From Rhizobium sp. LCM 4573 (GTDB lineage Bacteria; Pseudomonadota; Alphaproteobacteria; Rhizobiales; Rhizobiaceae), in NCBI RefSeq assembly GCF_001854865.1, contig NZ_MDDW01000029.1, positions 7,560-14,964 on the forward strand: 7,405 bases of DNA, written 5' to 3'. The first letter of the stretch is position 1. The number at the start of each line of letters is the position of its first letter. A model generated the notes under the pieces. The model was not told the origin of the DNA, searched no databases, and saw only the letters and a list, made by a program, of their open reading frames with translations. Shown one piece after another: positions 1 to 5,453 of the stretch. The position numbers were made by a program, and so were the translations under genes.

Positions 1-1
1 G

Positions 2-100
2 CGCGCGCTCGAGGATCGCGAGGCGGAGGACAACGCAATATACGAGCTCCTCGAAATCACCATGGCCGCGCCAGCCTCCAGCAAGCTTCGCACGTCATAG
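2..100 (+). CDS. C-terminal fragment of an upstream gene, probably flagellar-cluster hypothetical
   Basis: From base 2 a frame stays open for 32 codons and stops at TAG 98-100. Its third codon positions are mostly G or C, as in the confirmed genes of the window, and it encodes a charged helical stretch (DREAEDNAIYELLEI) followed by a small polar tail. It has the same strand and a modest gap to the rod-binding protein gene, so it is probably the end of the preceding flagellar-cluster gene. The fragment is too short to assign a family. It could be noncoding, since 32 codons without a stop is weak evidence in GC-rich DNA. Confidence 0.5.
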   Translation, partial: RALEDREAEDNAIYELLEITMAAPASSKLRTS

Positions 101-211
101 TCCCGTCATCTGACGCGAATCCCCGAGGGCAGTTTCCTCCGCGGGAACGCGCTGTTGGAAATCGACAATCCTGTGTGGGCCCGTGGCGGCGGGTGTTTCG
201 CAGTCGTGATG

Positions 212-218
212 AAGGGAG
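212..218 (+). promoter_or_regulatory. Ribosome binding site that fixes the cheL/flgJ-like start
   Basis: AAGGGAG sits 5 bases upstream of GTG 224. The in-frame ATG at 209 and TTG at 155 have no comparable purine-rich sequence in front of them. This favours GTG 224 as the start, even though the frame is open further upstream. Confidence 0.65.
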
Positions 219-223
219 CTGAA

Positions 224-781
224 GTGGCTATATCACCTCCGAGCGATCTGGTCCTGGATGTCGTCCGTGCCGCGGACCCCATGGAAGTGCAGGCAGCTCA
301 GGCAAAGCTGAAGGCAAGCAAGGCGGCCTTTGCCGCAACCAGTCTGGCGGAAGCCGGCGCCGGATTCGGCGCGGCCGTCGATATTCTCGATACCCCGGCG
401 ACGAAGGCGGGTCTCGGAGATGCCGCAGTCTCGAAGAAGGTTGCGGAAATGCCGGAAGAGTATCGCAAGTTCGAGGCGAGCATCTTGCAGACCTTCGTGA
501 ACTCCATGCTGCCGGAAGACAGCGCCGAGGTTTACGGCAAAGGCTCGGCCGGCGAATTCTGGAAGAGCATGATGGCCGAACAGGTTGCCGACGAAATGTC
601 GAAGCGCGGCGGTATCGGCATTGCCGAGCAGATGTATTCCCAGGCGCTGGCACGCGCCGAACGCGGCGGCATGGTGAACGCCACCACGGACGAGCATGAC
701 CGCACCCGTGCCATGAGCATGGTCACCGATTTCGAGCGAAAGGTACTTGGCGTTTCAGCCACAGAGAAGGGCGAGGCCTGA
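224..781 (+). CDS. cheL: Rod-binding protein, FlgJ N-terminal / CheL family
   Basis: Encodes 185 residues from GTG 224. The frame extends up to TTG 155, but the Shine-Dalgarno at 212-218 and the conserved-looking start MAISPPSDLVLDVVRAADP argue for 224. Residues about 80-145 match the rod-binding domain: a helix around FEASILQTFVNSMLP, then FWKSMMAEQVADEM and the typical glycine-rich GGIGIAEQMYSQAL turn and helix. In this family the domain binds or caps the flagellar rod in the periplasm during assembly. In E. coli FlgJ it is fused to a muramidase, whereas here, as is usual in alphaproteobacteria, there is no muramidase domain. Residues 1-75 are helical and Ala-rich, with no signal peptide. 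The gene ends 1 bp before the next start. The name cheL is the alphaproteobacterial usage; a chemotaxis role is not shown by the sequence. Confidence 0.85.
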   Translation: MAISPPSDLVLDVVRAADPMEVQAAQAKLKASKAAFAATSLAEAGAGFGAAVDILDTPATKAGLGDAAVSKKVAEMPEEYRKFEASILQTFVNSMLPEDSAEVYGKGSAGEFWKSMMAEQVADEMSKRGGIGIAEQMYSQALARAERGGMVNATTDEHDRTRAMSMVTDFERKVLGVSATEKGEA

Positions 782-782
782 T

Positions 783-1172
783 ATGAACCATACCGGGACA
801 GAACATATGGAAGCCGTTTCGAACGATTATCGCATCAAGTCCGTGCTCGGACGGCTCGAGATGATCATCGACAATGAGAATCAGAGGATCGGCAGCGATC
901 CCGAATTCGACCTCAAGGTTTCCAACACCCACAAGAGCCGTTGCCTTTACGAACTGACCATGCTGTTCCGCAGCACCGATCCGGAGGAGTTCGCGGCCGC
1001 CCATATCGACCAGATGCACCACCTCAAGAGCAAGCTGGCGCTGAACGCCCGCCGTGTCGAGGCGCATCTGCACGCGGTGCGTTCCGTGGCCGATCTCCTG
1101 AAGGATGCCGCCCGCGAGGCGGAGGGCGACGGCACCTATACCCAGGAACAATTCCTTTATAGCGAAAACTGA
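783..1172 (+). CDS. Small helical flagellar protein, FlgN-like
   Basis: Encodes 129 residues from ATG 783, with GAGG at 773-776 inside the end of the previous gene as a plausible ribosome site. The frame is open to ATG 747, which would overlap the upstream gene. ATG 807 (MEAVSNDYRIKS) is another possible start. The protein is almost all amphipathic helix: residues about 15-35 (RIKSVLGRLEMIIDNENQ), 50-66, and 70-110 (HLKSKLALNARRVEAHLHAVRSVADLLKDA), ending in GDGTYTQEQFLYSEN. Two long helices with Asn and Glu at packing positions, a small size and a flagellar position fit the FlgN type of export chaperone, which holds hook-filament junction proteins in the cytoplasm. No motif is decisive, so the family call is tentative. 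It is probably translationally coupled to its neighbours. Confidence 0.7.
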   Translation: MNHTGTEHMEAVSNDYRIKSVLGRLEMIIDNENQRIGSDPEFDLKVSNTHKSRCLYELTMLFRSTDPEEFAAAHIDQMHHLKSKLALNARRVEAHLHAVRSVADLLKDAAREAEGDGTYTQEQFLYSEN

Positions 1173-1714
1173 TGATAAAGCTGCTTCTCACCGGCTTGTG
1201 GGGCTGTGTCGTCACTCTGGGGGCGGTCTATTTTTCCGTGCAGATGTCGGCCGCGCCCGCGCCGGTGGACGAGGAAGCCGCCCGCAACGAAATGCTGGAA
1301 CTGGTGCGCGGAGAATCGATCACCGTTCCGCTGATCGACAACGGCACCATCACCGGCTACTTCCTGGGGCGTGTCTCCTTCATGATGGACAAGGAGAAGA
1401 TCCGGTCCGTCCAGCTGCCGATGACGGAGTTGATGACCGATCAGCTCTTCACCCTGCTGGTCGGCAACAAGATGGTCGATCTCGGAAACCCCGGCGCCTT
1501 CGACCTGGAGACCTTCCGCAGCCGCATCAAGGAAGGCGTGAACCAGAAGCTCGGCGACACTCTGGTGGCCGAGGTCCTGGTCGAACAGCTCGATTATCTC
1601 TCCAAGGAGGATATTCGGAACAACGCTTCGCGGGGCGGCCGGAATCCCATGGCTCCGGTGAAGATCATCGAGGGCACGAAGGTCGACAACCCTGGAACCT
1701 CGCCGGGACACTGA
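1172..1714 (+). CDS. Membrane-anchored FliL-like protein of the flagellar block
   Basis: Encodes 180 residues. The ATG overlaps the stop of the upstream gene by one base (TGATG), and no Shine-Dalgarno is visible, so translation is probably coupled. Residues 2-22 form one hydrophobic segment (LLLTGLWGCVVTLGAVYFSVQ), then a Pro/Ala linker and a periplasmic domain. From residue 60 the order is strand (TGYFLGRVSFMMDKEKIRSVQLP), helix (TELMTDQLFTLL), loop, helix beginning with Asp-Leu (DLETFRSRIKEGVNQKLGD) and strand (LVAEVLVEQLDYLSKEDIR). This order resembles FliL, a single-pass protein near the stator that affects motor torque. Standard FliL has the same order, but the residue identity I can see is low. 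The C-terminal 30 residues are Gly/Asn/Pro-rich and probably disordered. Annotated homologues may simply be called hypothetical. Confidence 0.7.
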   Translation: MIKLLLTGLWGCVVTLGAVYFSVQMSAAPAPVDEEAARNEMLELVRGESITVPLIDNGTITGYFLGRVSFMMDKEKIRSVQLPMTELMTDQLFTLLVGNKMVDLGNPGAFDLETFRSRIKEGVNQKLGDTLVAEVLVEQLDYLSKEDIRNNASRGGRNPMAPVKIIEGTKVDNPGTSPGH

Positions 1715-1743
1715 GCGGCGACCGCCAGGTGGCACAAAATCGG

Positions 1744-1761
1744 GCGAACCGTTCGCATTTT
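1744..1761 (+). terminator. Possible weak terminator after the flagellar block
   Basis: GCGAA (1744-1748) and TTCGC (1752-1756) can pair around a CCG loop, followed directly by ATTTT. It lies about 30 bp past the stop of the FliL-like gene. The stem is only 5 bp and the T run is short, so it may instead be a protein-binding palindrome (GCGAAC-C-GTTCGC). Confidence 0.35.
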
Positions 1762-1782
1762 ACCAAATGATTTAAGTACGGT

Positions 1783-1811
1783 TTCACCGGCTGCGTGGGA
1801 TGAAGCATAAT
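1783..1811 (+). promoter_or_regulatory. Candidate promoter of the TagA-like gene
   Basis: TTCACC (1783-1788) and CATAAT (1806-1811) are separated by 17 bp, a usable housekeeping sigma arrangement about 27 bp before ATG 1838. The region just upstream (1757-1780) is much more AT-rich than its surroundings. A perfect 6-bp inverted repeat, GAAGCA/TGCTTC (1802-1807 and 1814-1819), overlaps the -10 and could be an operator or a start-site hairpin. Confidence 0.35.
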
Positions 1812-1837
1812 CGTGCTTCCTTCGTGCCGAGTGATAG

Positions 1838-2488
1838 ATGCGGTCTATACCCGTTCAGCCTTTCGCGCCCATGCGCCGCCTCTTCGGCTTTCCCGTGCTG
1901 GATATGGACTGGAACGGCGTTCTCGCCTTCTTCGAAGGGCATCTGAAAGCACCCCGGCGAAAGCTGACGGTTTCGTTTTTCGATGAGAACGCCGCCCTGC
2001 GGCAACTGGTTGATCCTGCCTATCGTGATCTCCTTTCGCAACGGGCCCTGCTGCCGGCGGCGGGGACGCTATCGAGGACATGGGAGCGCCTGACCCGAAA
2101 AGACACCGCTTCCGCGCATTTCCGCGTGGAGCGGTTCGCGCCGGCATTGTTGACCTTTCTCGCCGAGGGTCGCCGTATCGCGCTTGTCGGAGAAGAGATG
2201 GGCGCCGTCGGACGGCTGCGTGAGGAGCTTTCCGCTCATGCGCCCTGGCACGAATTCATGGCAATCGCCACTTCGCAGATCGGCGAACACCGGGATGATT
2301 TTTTTGACTTGATCCTCGTCCAGGCCGGCAGCCCGGCCGAGGAGCGGCGCATCGAGCCTCGGCTTTCCGGCTTGCACACCAGTCTTGTCGTAATCGTGGG
2401 GACTGGTCTTGATAAATTCGAGGCCGAGAGACCGGCCTTCAGGTTTGCGGCCGCCGCCGCGTCTATCGAAGAAAGCGCCGCGGCCTGA
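1838..2488 (+). CDS. Diverged WecG/TagA/CpsF-like protein, probably not catalytic
   Basis: Encodes 216 residues from ATG 1838. ATG 1871 (MRRLFGFPV) is nearer the family's usual N-terminus, and neither start has a good ribosome site. The layout recalls the WecG/TagA glycosyltransferases that add N-acetylmannosamine-type sugars to lipid-linked carriers. It has an opening strand FGFPVLDMDWNGVLAFFE (16-33), a DPAYRDLLSQRALLPAAG segment (59-76), RRIALVGEEMGAVGRLREEL (112-131) in place of the family's FLLGG...A...L, DLILVQAGSPAEERRI (157-172) in place of the GSPKQE signature, and VVIVGTGLDKF (184-194) in place of VGVGGSFDF. Where active members have LPDG there is LPAAG, so the catalytic Asp is missing, and the Thr near the N-terminus is Ser 46. 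The C-terminal region common in the family is absent. With the co-polymerase gene next door, a polysaccharide-related or regulatory role is an inference. Confidence 0.6.
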   Translation: MRSIPVQPFAPMRRLFGFPVLDMDWNGVLAFFEGHLKAPRRKLTVSFFDENAALRQLVDPAYRDLLSQRALLPAAGTLSRTWERLTRKDTASAHFRVERFAPALLTFLAEGRRIALVGEEMGAVGRLREELSAHAPWHEFMAIATSQIGEHRDDFFDLILVQAGSPAEERRIEPRLSGLHTSLVVIVGTGLDKFEAERPAFRFAAAAASIEESAAA

Positions 2489-2504
2489 GGAATTAACCTT
2501 TTCT

Positions 2505-2538
2505 TTGCCATGAAAATTTAGGCTGCCTTAATCATGGC
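2505..2538 (+). promoter_or_regulatory. Candidate promoter and inverted repeat before the co-polymerase gene
   Basis: TTGCCA (2505-2510) and CTTAAT (2527-2532) are 16 bp apart and form a plausible but weak promoter. Perfect 7-bp arms, GCCATGA at 2507-2513 and TCATGGC at 2532-2538, flank the spacer and cover the -35 and the edge of the -10, a position suited to a repressor site. A small AGG/CCT hairpin lies inside. It is in the 89-bp gap after the TagA-like gene. Confidence 0.3.
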
Positions 2539-2577
2539 GGTGCGGGCCTGCGCCGTCGATTAGCGCGGTCATGATCC

Positions 2578-4278
2578 ATGTACGACCCTGAGAAGCATGC
2601 GCAAACTCCAGACCGGGAACGGCTGTTGCCGGCCCCGGATGATGTTGCGCGTCAGACGCGCTGGCGGGCCGGGATGCGTAGTGCCGTTCTGAAGGTCGCG
2701 GCATTCACCGCGATCGGGGCTGTGCTGCCGGCACTTTTCATCGATTTTCTGCCGAGGGACTTCACGGCTGAGACGCGGCTGAAGATCGAAGCCGCGGATG
2801 CGGACGACAAATCGATTTCCGAGGCGGCGGCGAACCTACGATCGAAGGCTCATCTCGATCATCTCATCCGGGAGCTGGATCTCGGCCGCGGCAGCGAGTT
2901 CGCAGTCGATCGCTCGAGCGTGTTCAGACTCGTTCTCGACATCGTCTCGGGTCAGGAAACGACGGTCGGCAAGGCCGAAGCCGGAATTCGCCGCCGGCTC
3001 GCGGAGGCGATCGCGGTGCGCTACGACCCCGCTCCCGGCGAAGTTTCGATTTCGGTCACGGCGGATCGGGCGGACGAGGCGGCGCGCATAGCCAACGCGC
3101 TGGGTGGCATGCTGCGCGCCGAAATGGCGGCGACCGGCCTTCGGCGCGCCGATCCGGTGCTGGAAAATCTCCGGCAGGCGTTCGAGAAAGCCCAGGCCGA
3201 TCTCTCCGGTTTTCTTGCCGGCGTCGATGGCGCGAGGCTGGCACAGCTGCGCCGGGCGGATGGTGAGGAGAGGGCGCTCGCCGCTCAGGTCTCCGGCACC
3301 GAGGCGGAACTGGCGGGCCTCGGCCGCAAACTCGGCCAGGCATCGGAAATGACGCTGGCCGATGTCCTCGAAAAACAGCTGCCGAACAGCCTCGAATTCA
3401 CCGCGCTCGATTATCAGCGGCAAAGGTTGGTCGAGGCGAAGCTTACCGTCGATCAGCTCTCGGCCGAACTCGGTCCGCGTCATCCGCGCCTGCTCGCCGC
3501 CCAGGCCGCTGTCGACAGCGTGCGCTCGGATATCGGCAAGGCGCTGGAACGGCTGAAAGCCTCGCTGAAGGACCAGGAAGCGGCGACGGCAAAGCGGCTC
3601 GCGGAACTCAAAGCGCGGCAGCAGAAGACATCGCCCGATAAACACATGGTCGAAATCGGAACCAGGCTCGCGGCCTTGGAAGGCGACGCGGAGGAAACGC
3701 GGTCCCGTTACCTCGAAGCTATGCGGCGCTCCAAGACGGCCTCCACCCCCGCGCCGGCTGCGGCGGTGGTCGTTTCGGCCGCGAATGCCGGGAAGGCCCA
3801 ACCTCTCGGCCCCTCTTCCCTGATGCTTGCCGGCATCGGCGGGGCTGCTGGCTTCGCTCTCGGAAGCGCTCTCGCCTATTTCACGCGCCGTCGCCCCGAA
3901 GACATCGACATCGATGCTCTCTTGGAAAACGAGGACTTGCTTGCCGTTGAGAACATTGGCGAGACGAGTGAAGAGCCGCCGCTGGAGGTGGAAATCGCCC
4001 CGTCTCACTCAGCGGAAGAGGAAGCCGTTCCCACTCCGCTGCACGAACTGGCAGCCAACGATACTCCCTTCGGAGATCGCATCCGCGCGATGCTGATGGC
4101 GAACCGCATTCCCGAGCGTGACGCGGACCTGCCGCCGCTCGTCGCCGCCGCGATCGCGAAACAGAGAACTAAGGTTGCCGGCCGGCAGGAGGAGGCACTC
4201 GAATTGCGCCGCGATATGGCGGAGCTTCGGGAACGGGTACAGTCCTATGCTGCCCGGCGGGCCGCGTCCGGCCGCTAA
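2578..4278 (+). CDS. Wzz/GumC-type polysaccharide co-polymerase, no kinase domain
   Basis: Encodes 566 residues. ATG 2578 has no clear ribosome site, but no better start is seen. Residues 1-30 are cytoplasmic and charged, and a first membrane segment spans about 37-57. A Wzz-like alpha/beta region follows (60-185, beginning FTAETRLKIEA, with ISVTADRADEAARIANAL), then a long coiled coil (195-385). Within it, ELGPRHPRLLAAQ (297-309) matches the YGPxHPxh signature of GumC/ExoP proteins (GNVR region). A Pro/Ala linker ends in AQPLGPSS, then a second membrane segment (413-436) and RRRPEDIDID. Such proteins sit in the inner membrane and set chain length or aid export of exopolysaccharide or O-antigen. 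Family members often carry a BY-kinase in cis or in trans. Here the 130-residue tail is acidic, has no Walker motif and ends in a helix (EALELRRDMAELRERVQSYA). The substrate polymer is unknown. Confidence 0.8.
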   Translation: MYDPEKHAQTPDRERLLPAPDDVARQTRWRAGMRSAVLKVAAFTAIGAVLPALFIDFLPRDFTAETRLKIEAADADDKSISEAAANLRSKAHLDHLIRELDLGRGSEFAVDRSSVFRLVLDIVSGQETTVGKAEAGIRRRLAEAIAVRYDPAPGEVSISVTADRADEAARIANALGGMLRAEMAATGLRRADPVLENLRQAFEKAQADLSGFLAGVDGARLAQLRRADGEERALAAQVSGTEAELAGLGRKLGQASEMTLADVLEKQLPNSLEFTALDYQRQRLVEAKLTVDQLSAELGPRHPRLLAAQAAVDSVRSDIGKALERLKASLKDQEAATAKRLAELKARQQKTSPDKHMVEIGTRLAALEGDAEETRSRYLEAMRRSKTASTPAPAAAVVVSAANAGKAQPLGPSSLMLAGIGGAAGFALGSALAYFTRRRPEDIDIDALLENEDLLAVENIGETSEEPPLEVEIAPSHSAEEEAVPTPLHELAANDTPFGDRIRAMLMANRIPERDADLPPLVAAAIAKQRTKVAGRQEEALELRRDMAELRERVQSYAARRAASGR

Positions 4279-4333
4279 TTGCGACACCAAGATCCTTGCA
4301 TTTTCCGCTCGAGGACAGCATAGGGCGCTGACG

Positions 4334-4353
4334 GGCAAATTCTGCAGTTTGCC
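4334..4353 (+). promoter_or_regulatory. Hairpin in the folD leader / after the co-polymerase gene
   Basis: GGCAAA (4334-4339) and TTTGCC (4348-4353) pair perfectly. With an inner T-G and T-A pair the stem reaches 8 bp around a CTGC loop. It lies 56 bp after the co-polymerase stop and 55 bp before folD. No T run follows, so a classical terminator is doubtful. It could be an RNA leader hairpin or an operator. Confidence 0.4.
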
Positions 4354-4354
4354 G

Positions 4355-4384
4355 CTTTGTAGATTAGGCTGCTCTGTAGATTGA
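4355..4384 (+). repeat. Tandem short direct repeat before folD
   Basis: CTTTGTAGATT at 4355-4365 is repeated as CTCTGTAGATT at 4372-4382, identical in 10 of 11 positions and offset by 17 bp. It lies directly after the hairpin at 4334-4353 and ends about 25 bp before the folD start. The spacing of under two helical turns could suit a regulator binding side by side. No family assignment is possible from the sequence. Confidence 0.45.
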
Positions 4385-4408
4385 CGGCGAAAAACGGGAG
4401 ACACGCGC

Positions 4409-5308
4409 GTGGCATTCGTGATCGATGGAAAAGAAGCGGCGGCATCCGTCATCACCGCGGTGACCGAGGCGGCAGCGTCGCTCGAGAAGCTGTCCGGCAC
4501 CAAGCCGGGCCTTGCGGTGGTCATCGTCGGCGATGATCCGGCAAGCCATGCCTACGTCAATTCCAAGAGCCGGATGGCCAAACAGTGCGGCTTCAACTCG
4601 ATTCAGCACAGCCTGCCGGAAGAGACCACGCAGGAAGAACTCGAAAAGCTCGTGCGTGAGCTGAATGCAGATCCCGCCGTGCATGGCATTCTCGTGCAGC
4701 TTCCGCTGCCCAAGCATCTGAATTCGGAGCCGGTCATCGGGTCGATCTCGCCGGAGAAGGACGTCGACGGCCTGAACGTCGTGAATGCCGGCAAACTGGC
4801 GACGGGCGATCTCGCAAGCGGTCTCATCTCCTGTACGCCGGCCGGCGCGATGATCCTCGTCAACAAGATTCATGGGGCTGATCTTTCCGGCCTCAACGCG
4901 GTGGTGATCGGCCGTTCCAACCTGTTCGGCAAGCCGATGGGCCTTCTCCTGCTTGCCGCCAATGCGACCGTGACCATGGCACATTCGAAAAGCCGCGATC
5001 TGCCCGCCATCTGCCGCAATGCGGATATCCTCGTCGCCGCCGTCGGCCGTCCGGGCATGGTGAAGGCGGATTGGGTGAAGCCGGGCGCAACCGTCATCGA
5101 TGTGGGCATCAACCGCGTGCCCGCACCGGAAAAGGGCGAAGGCAAGAACAAGCTGGTCGGCGATGTGGCGTTTGAGGAATGCGCGGAGGTCGCCGGCGCG
5201 ATCACGCCGGTTCCCGGCGGCGTCGGCCCCATGACAATCGCCATGCTGATGGCGAATACGCTGATCGCTGCCCATCGCGCGGCGGGCCGTCCGATTCCGA
5301 AGTTCTGA
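4409..5308 (+). CDS. folD: Bifunctional methylenetetrahydrofolate dehydrogenase / methenyltetrahydrofolate cyclohydrolase
   Basis: Encodes 299 residues from GTG 4409, with GGGAG (4396-4400) 8 bases upstream, and has the usual family length. FolD converts 5,10-methylene-THF to 5,10-methenyl-THF with NADP+, then hydrolyses it to 10-formyl-THF, supplying purine and formyl-Met synthesis in the cytoplasm. The active-site Tyr-x3-Lys motif is at Y49-K53 (YVNSK). Gln 97 lies in [12 protein letters not shown], and Asp 120 in the EKDVDGLN signature. SCTPAGAM is at 141-148, the nucleotide-binding turn [11 protein letters not shown] at 168-178, and the C-terminal signature PGGVGPMT at 269-276. No key residue is missing. 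Neighbouring genes are functionally unrelated, so folD probably has its own promoter in the 130-bp upstream gap, although the co-directional polysaccharide gene could read through. Confidence 0.97.
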   Translation: MAFVIDGKEAAASVITAVTEAAASLEKLSGTKPGLAVVIVGDDPASHAYVNSKSRMAKQCGFNSIQHSLPEETTQEELEKLVRELNADPAVHGILVQLPLPKHLNSEPVIGSISPEKDVDGLNVVNAGKLATGDLASGLISCTPAGAMILVNKIHGADLSGLNAVVIGRSNLFGKPMGLLLLAANATVTMAHSKSRDLPAICRNADILVAAVGRPGMVKADWVKPGATVIDVGINRVPAPEKGEGKNKLVGDVAFEECAEVAGAITPVPGGVGPMTIAMLMANTLIAAHRAAGRPIPKF

Positions 5309-5331
5309 ACCGTTTCCATGCACCGAGCCAA

Positions 5332-5351
5332 ATCCCTCTATCTTGAGGGGT
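5332..5351 (+). promoter_or_regulatory. Hairpin between folD and aglE
   Basis: ATCCCTC (5332-5338) pairs with GAGGGGT (5345-5351), including one T-G pair, around a TATCTT loop. GGGG (5347-5350) can instead pair with CCCC (5359-5362), so two exclusive folds are possible. It lies 24 bp after the folD stop. With no T run it is at best a weak folD terminator. Confidence 0.35.
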
Positions 5352-5352
5352 A

Positions 5353-5381
5353 TTGACTCCCCCGGAGGTGCGTTAAATCTT
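5353..5381 (+). promoter_or_regulatory. Candidate promoter of the agl operon
   Basis: TTGACT (5353-5358) is a strong -35 match. At 17 bp it is followed by AATCTT (5376-5381), a weak -10. A weak -10 with a good -35 is what an activated promoter can look like. The 9-bp sequence TTTCCATGC occurs on both sides (5313-5321 and 5381-5389). The distance to the aglE start is about 70 bp. Confidence 0.4.
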
Positions 5382-5440
5382 TTCCATGCTTCGGATTTCC
5401 GGGCAGGCTGAACATCGGCCATGCATAATGGAACGAAACG

Positions 5441-5447
5441 GGAGGAG
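5441..5447 (+). promoter_or_regulatory. Strong ribosome binding site of aglE
   Basis: GGAGGAG lies 6 bases before ATG 5454. It fixes the start there and not at ATG 5421, which would place 11 charged residues in front of the signal peptide and has no such site upstream. GTG 5451 is too close to it. Confidence 0.85.
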
Positions 5448-5453
5448 AATGTG

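Noticed and set aside
184..200. Sigma-54 type promoter before the rod-binding gene
   Set aside because: TGGC is present, but no GC dinucleotide follows at the required 10-bp distance, and rhizobial flagellar genes are not usually sigma-54 dependent.
1105..1770. Open frame on the + strand overlapping the FliL-like gene in another frame
   Set aside because: Its translation is Arg/Gly-rich low-complexity, while the overlapping frame has a membrane segment, an ordered domain and a coupled start.
2493..2507. CtrA-type site (TTAA-N7-TTAA) before the co-polymerase gene
   Set aside because: Only one half, TTAACC at 2493-2498, is present; the second half at the required spacing reads TTTG.
2836..4008. 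Long open frame on the - strand opposite the co-polymerase gene
   Set aside because: It lies fully inside a well-supported + strand gene, is Arg-rich with no recognisable domain, and is typical of an antisense shadow in GC-rich DNA.
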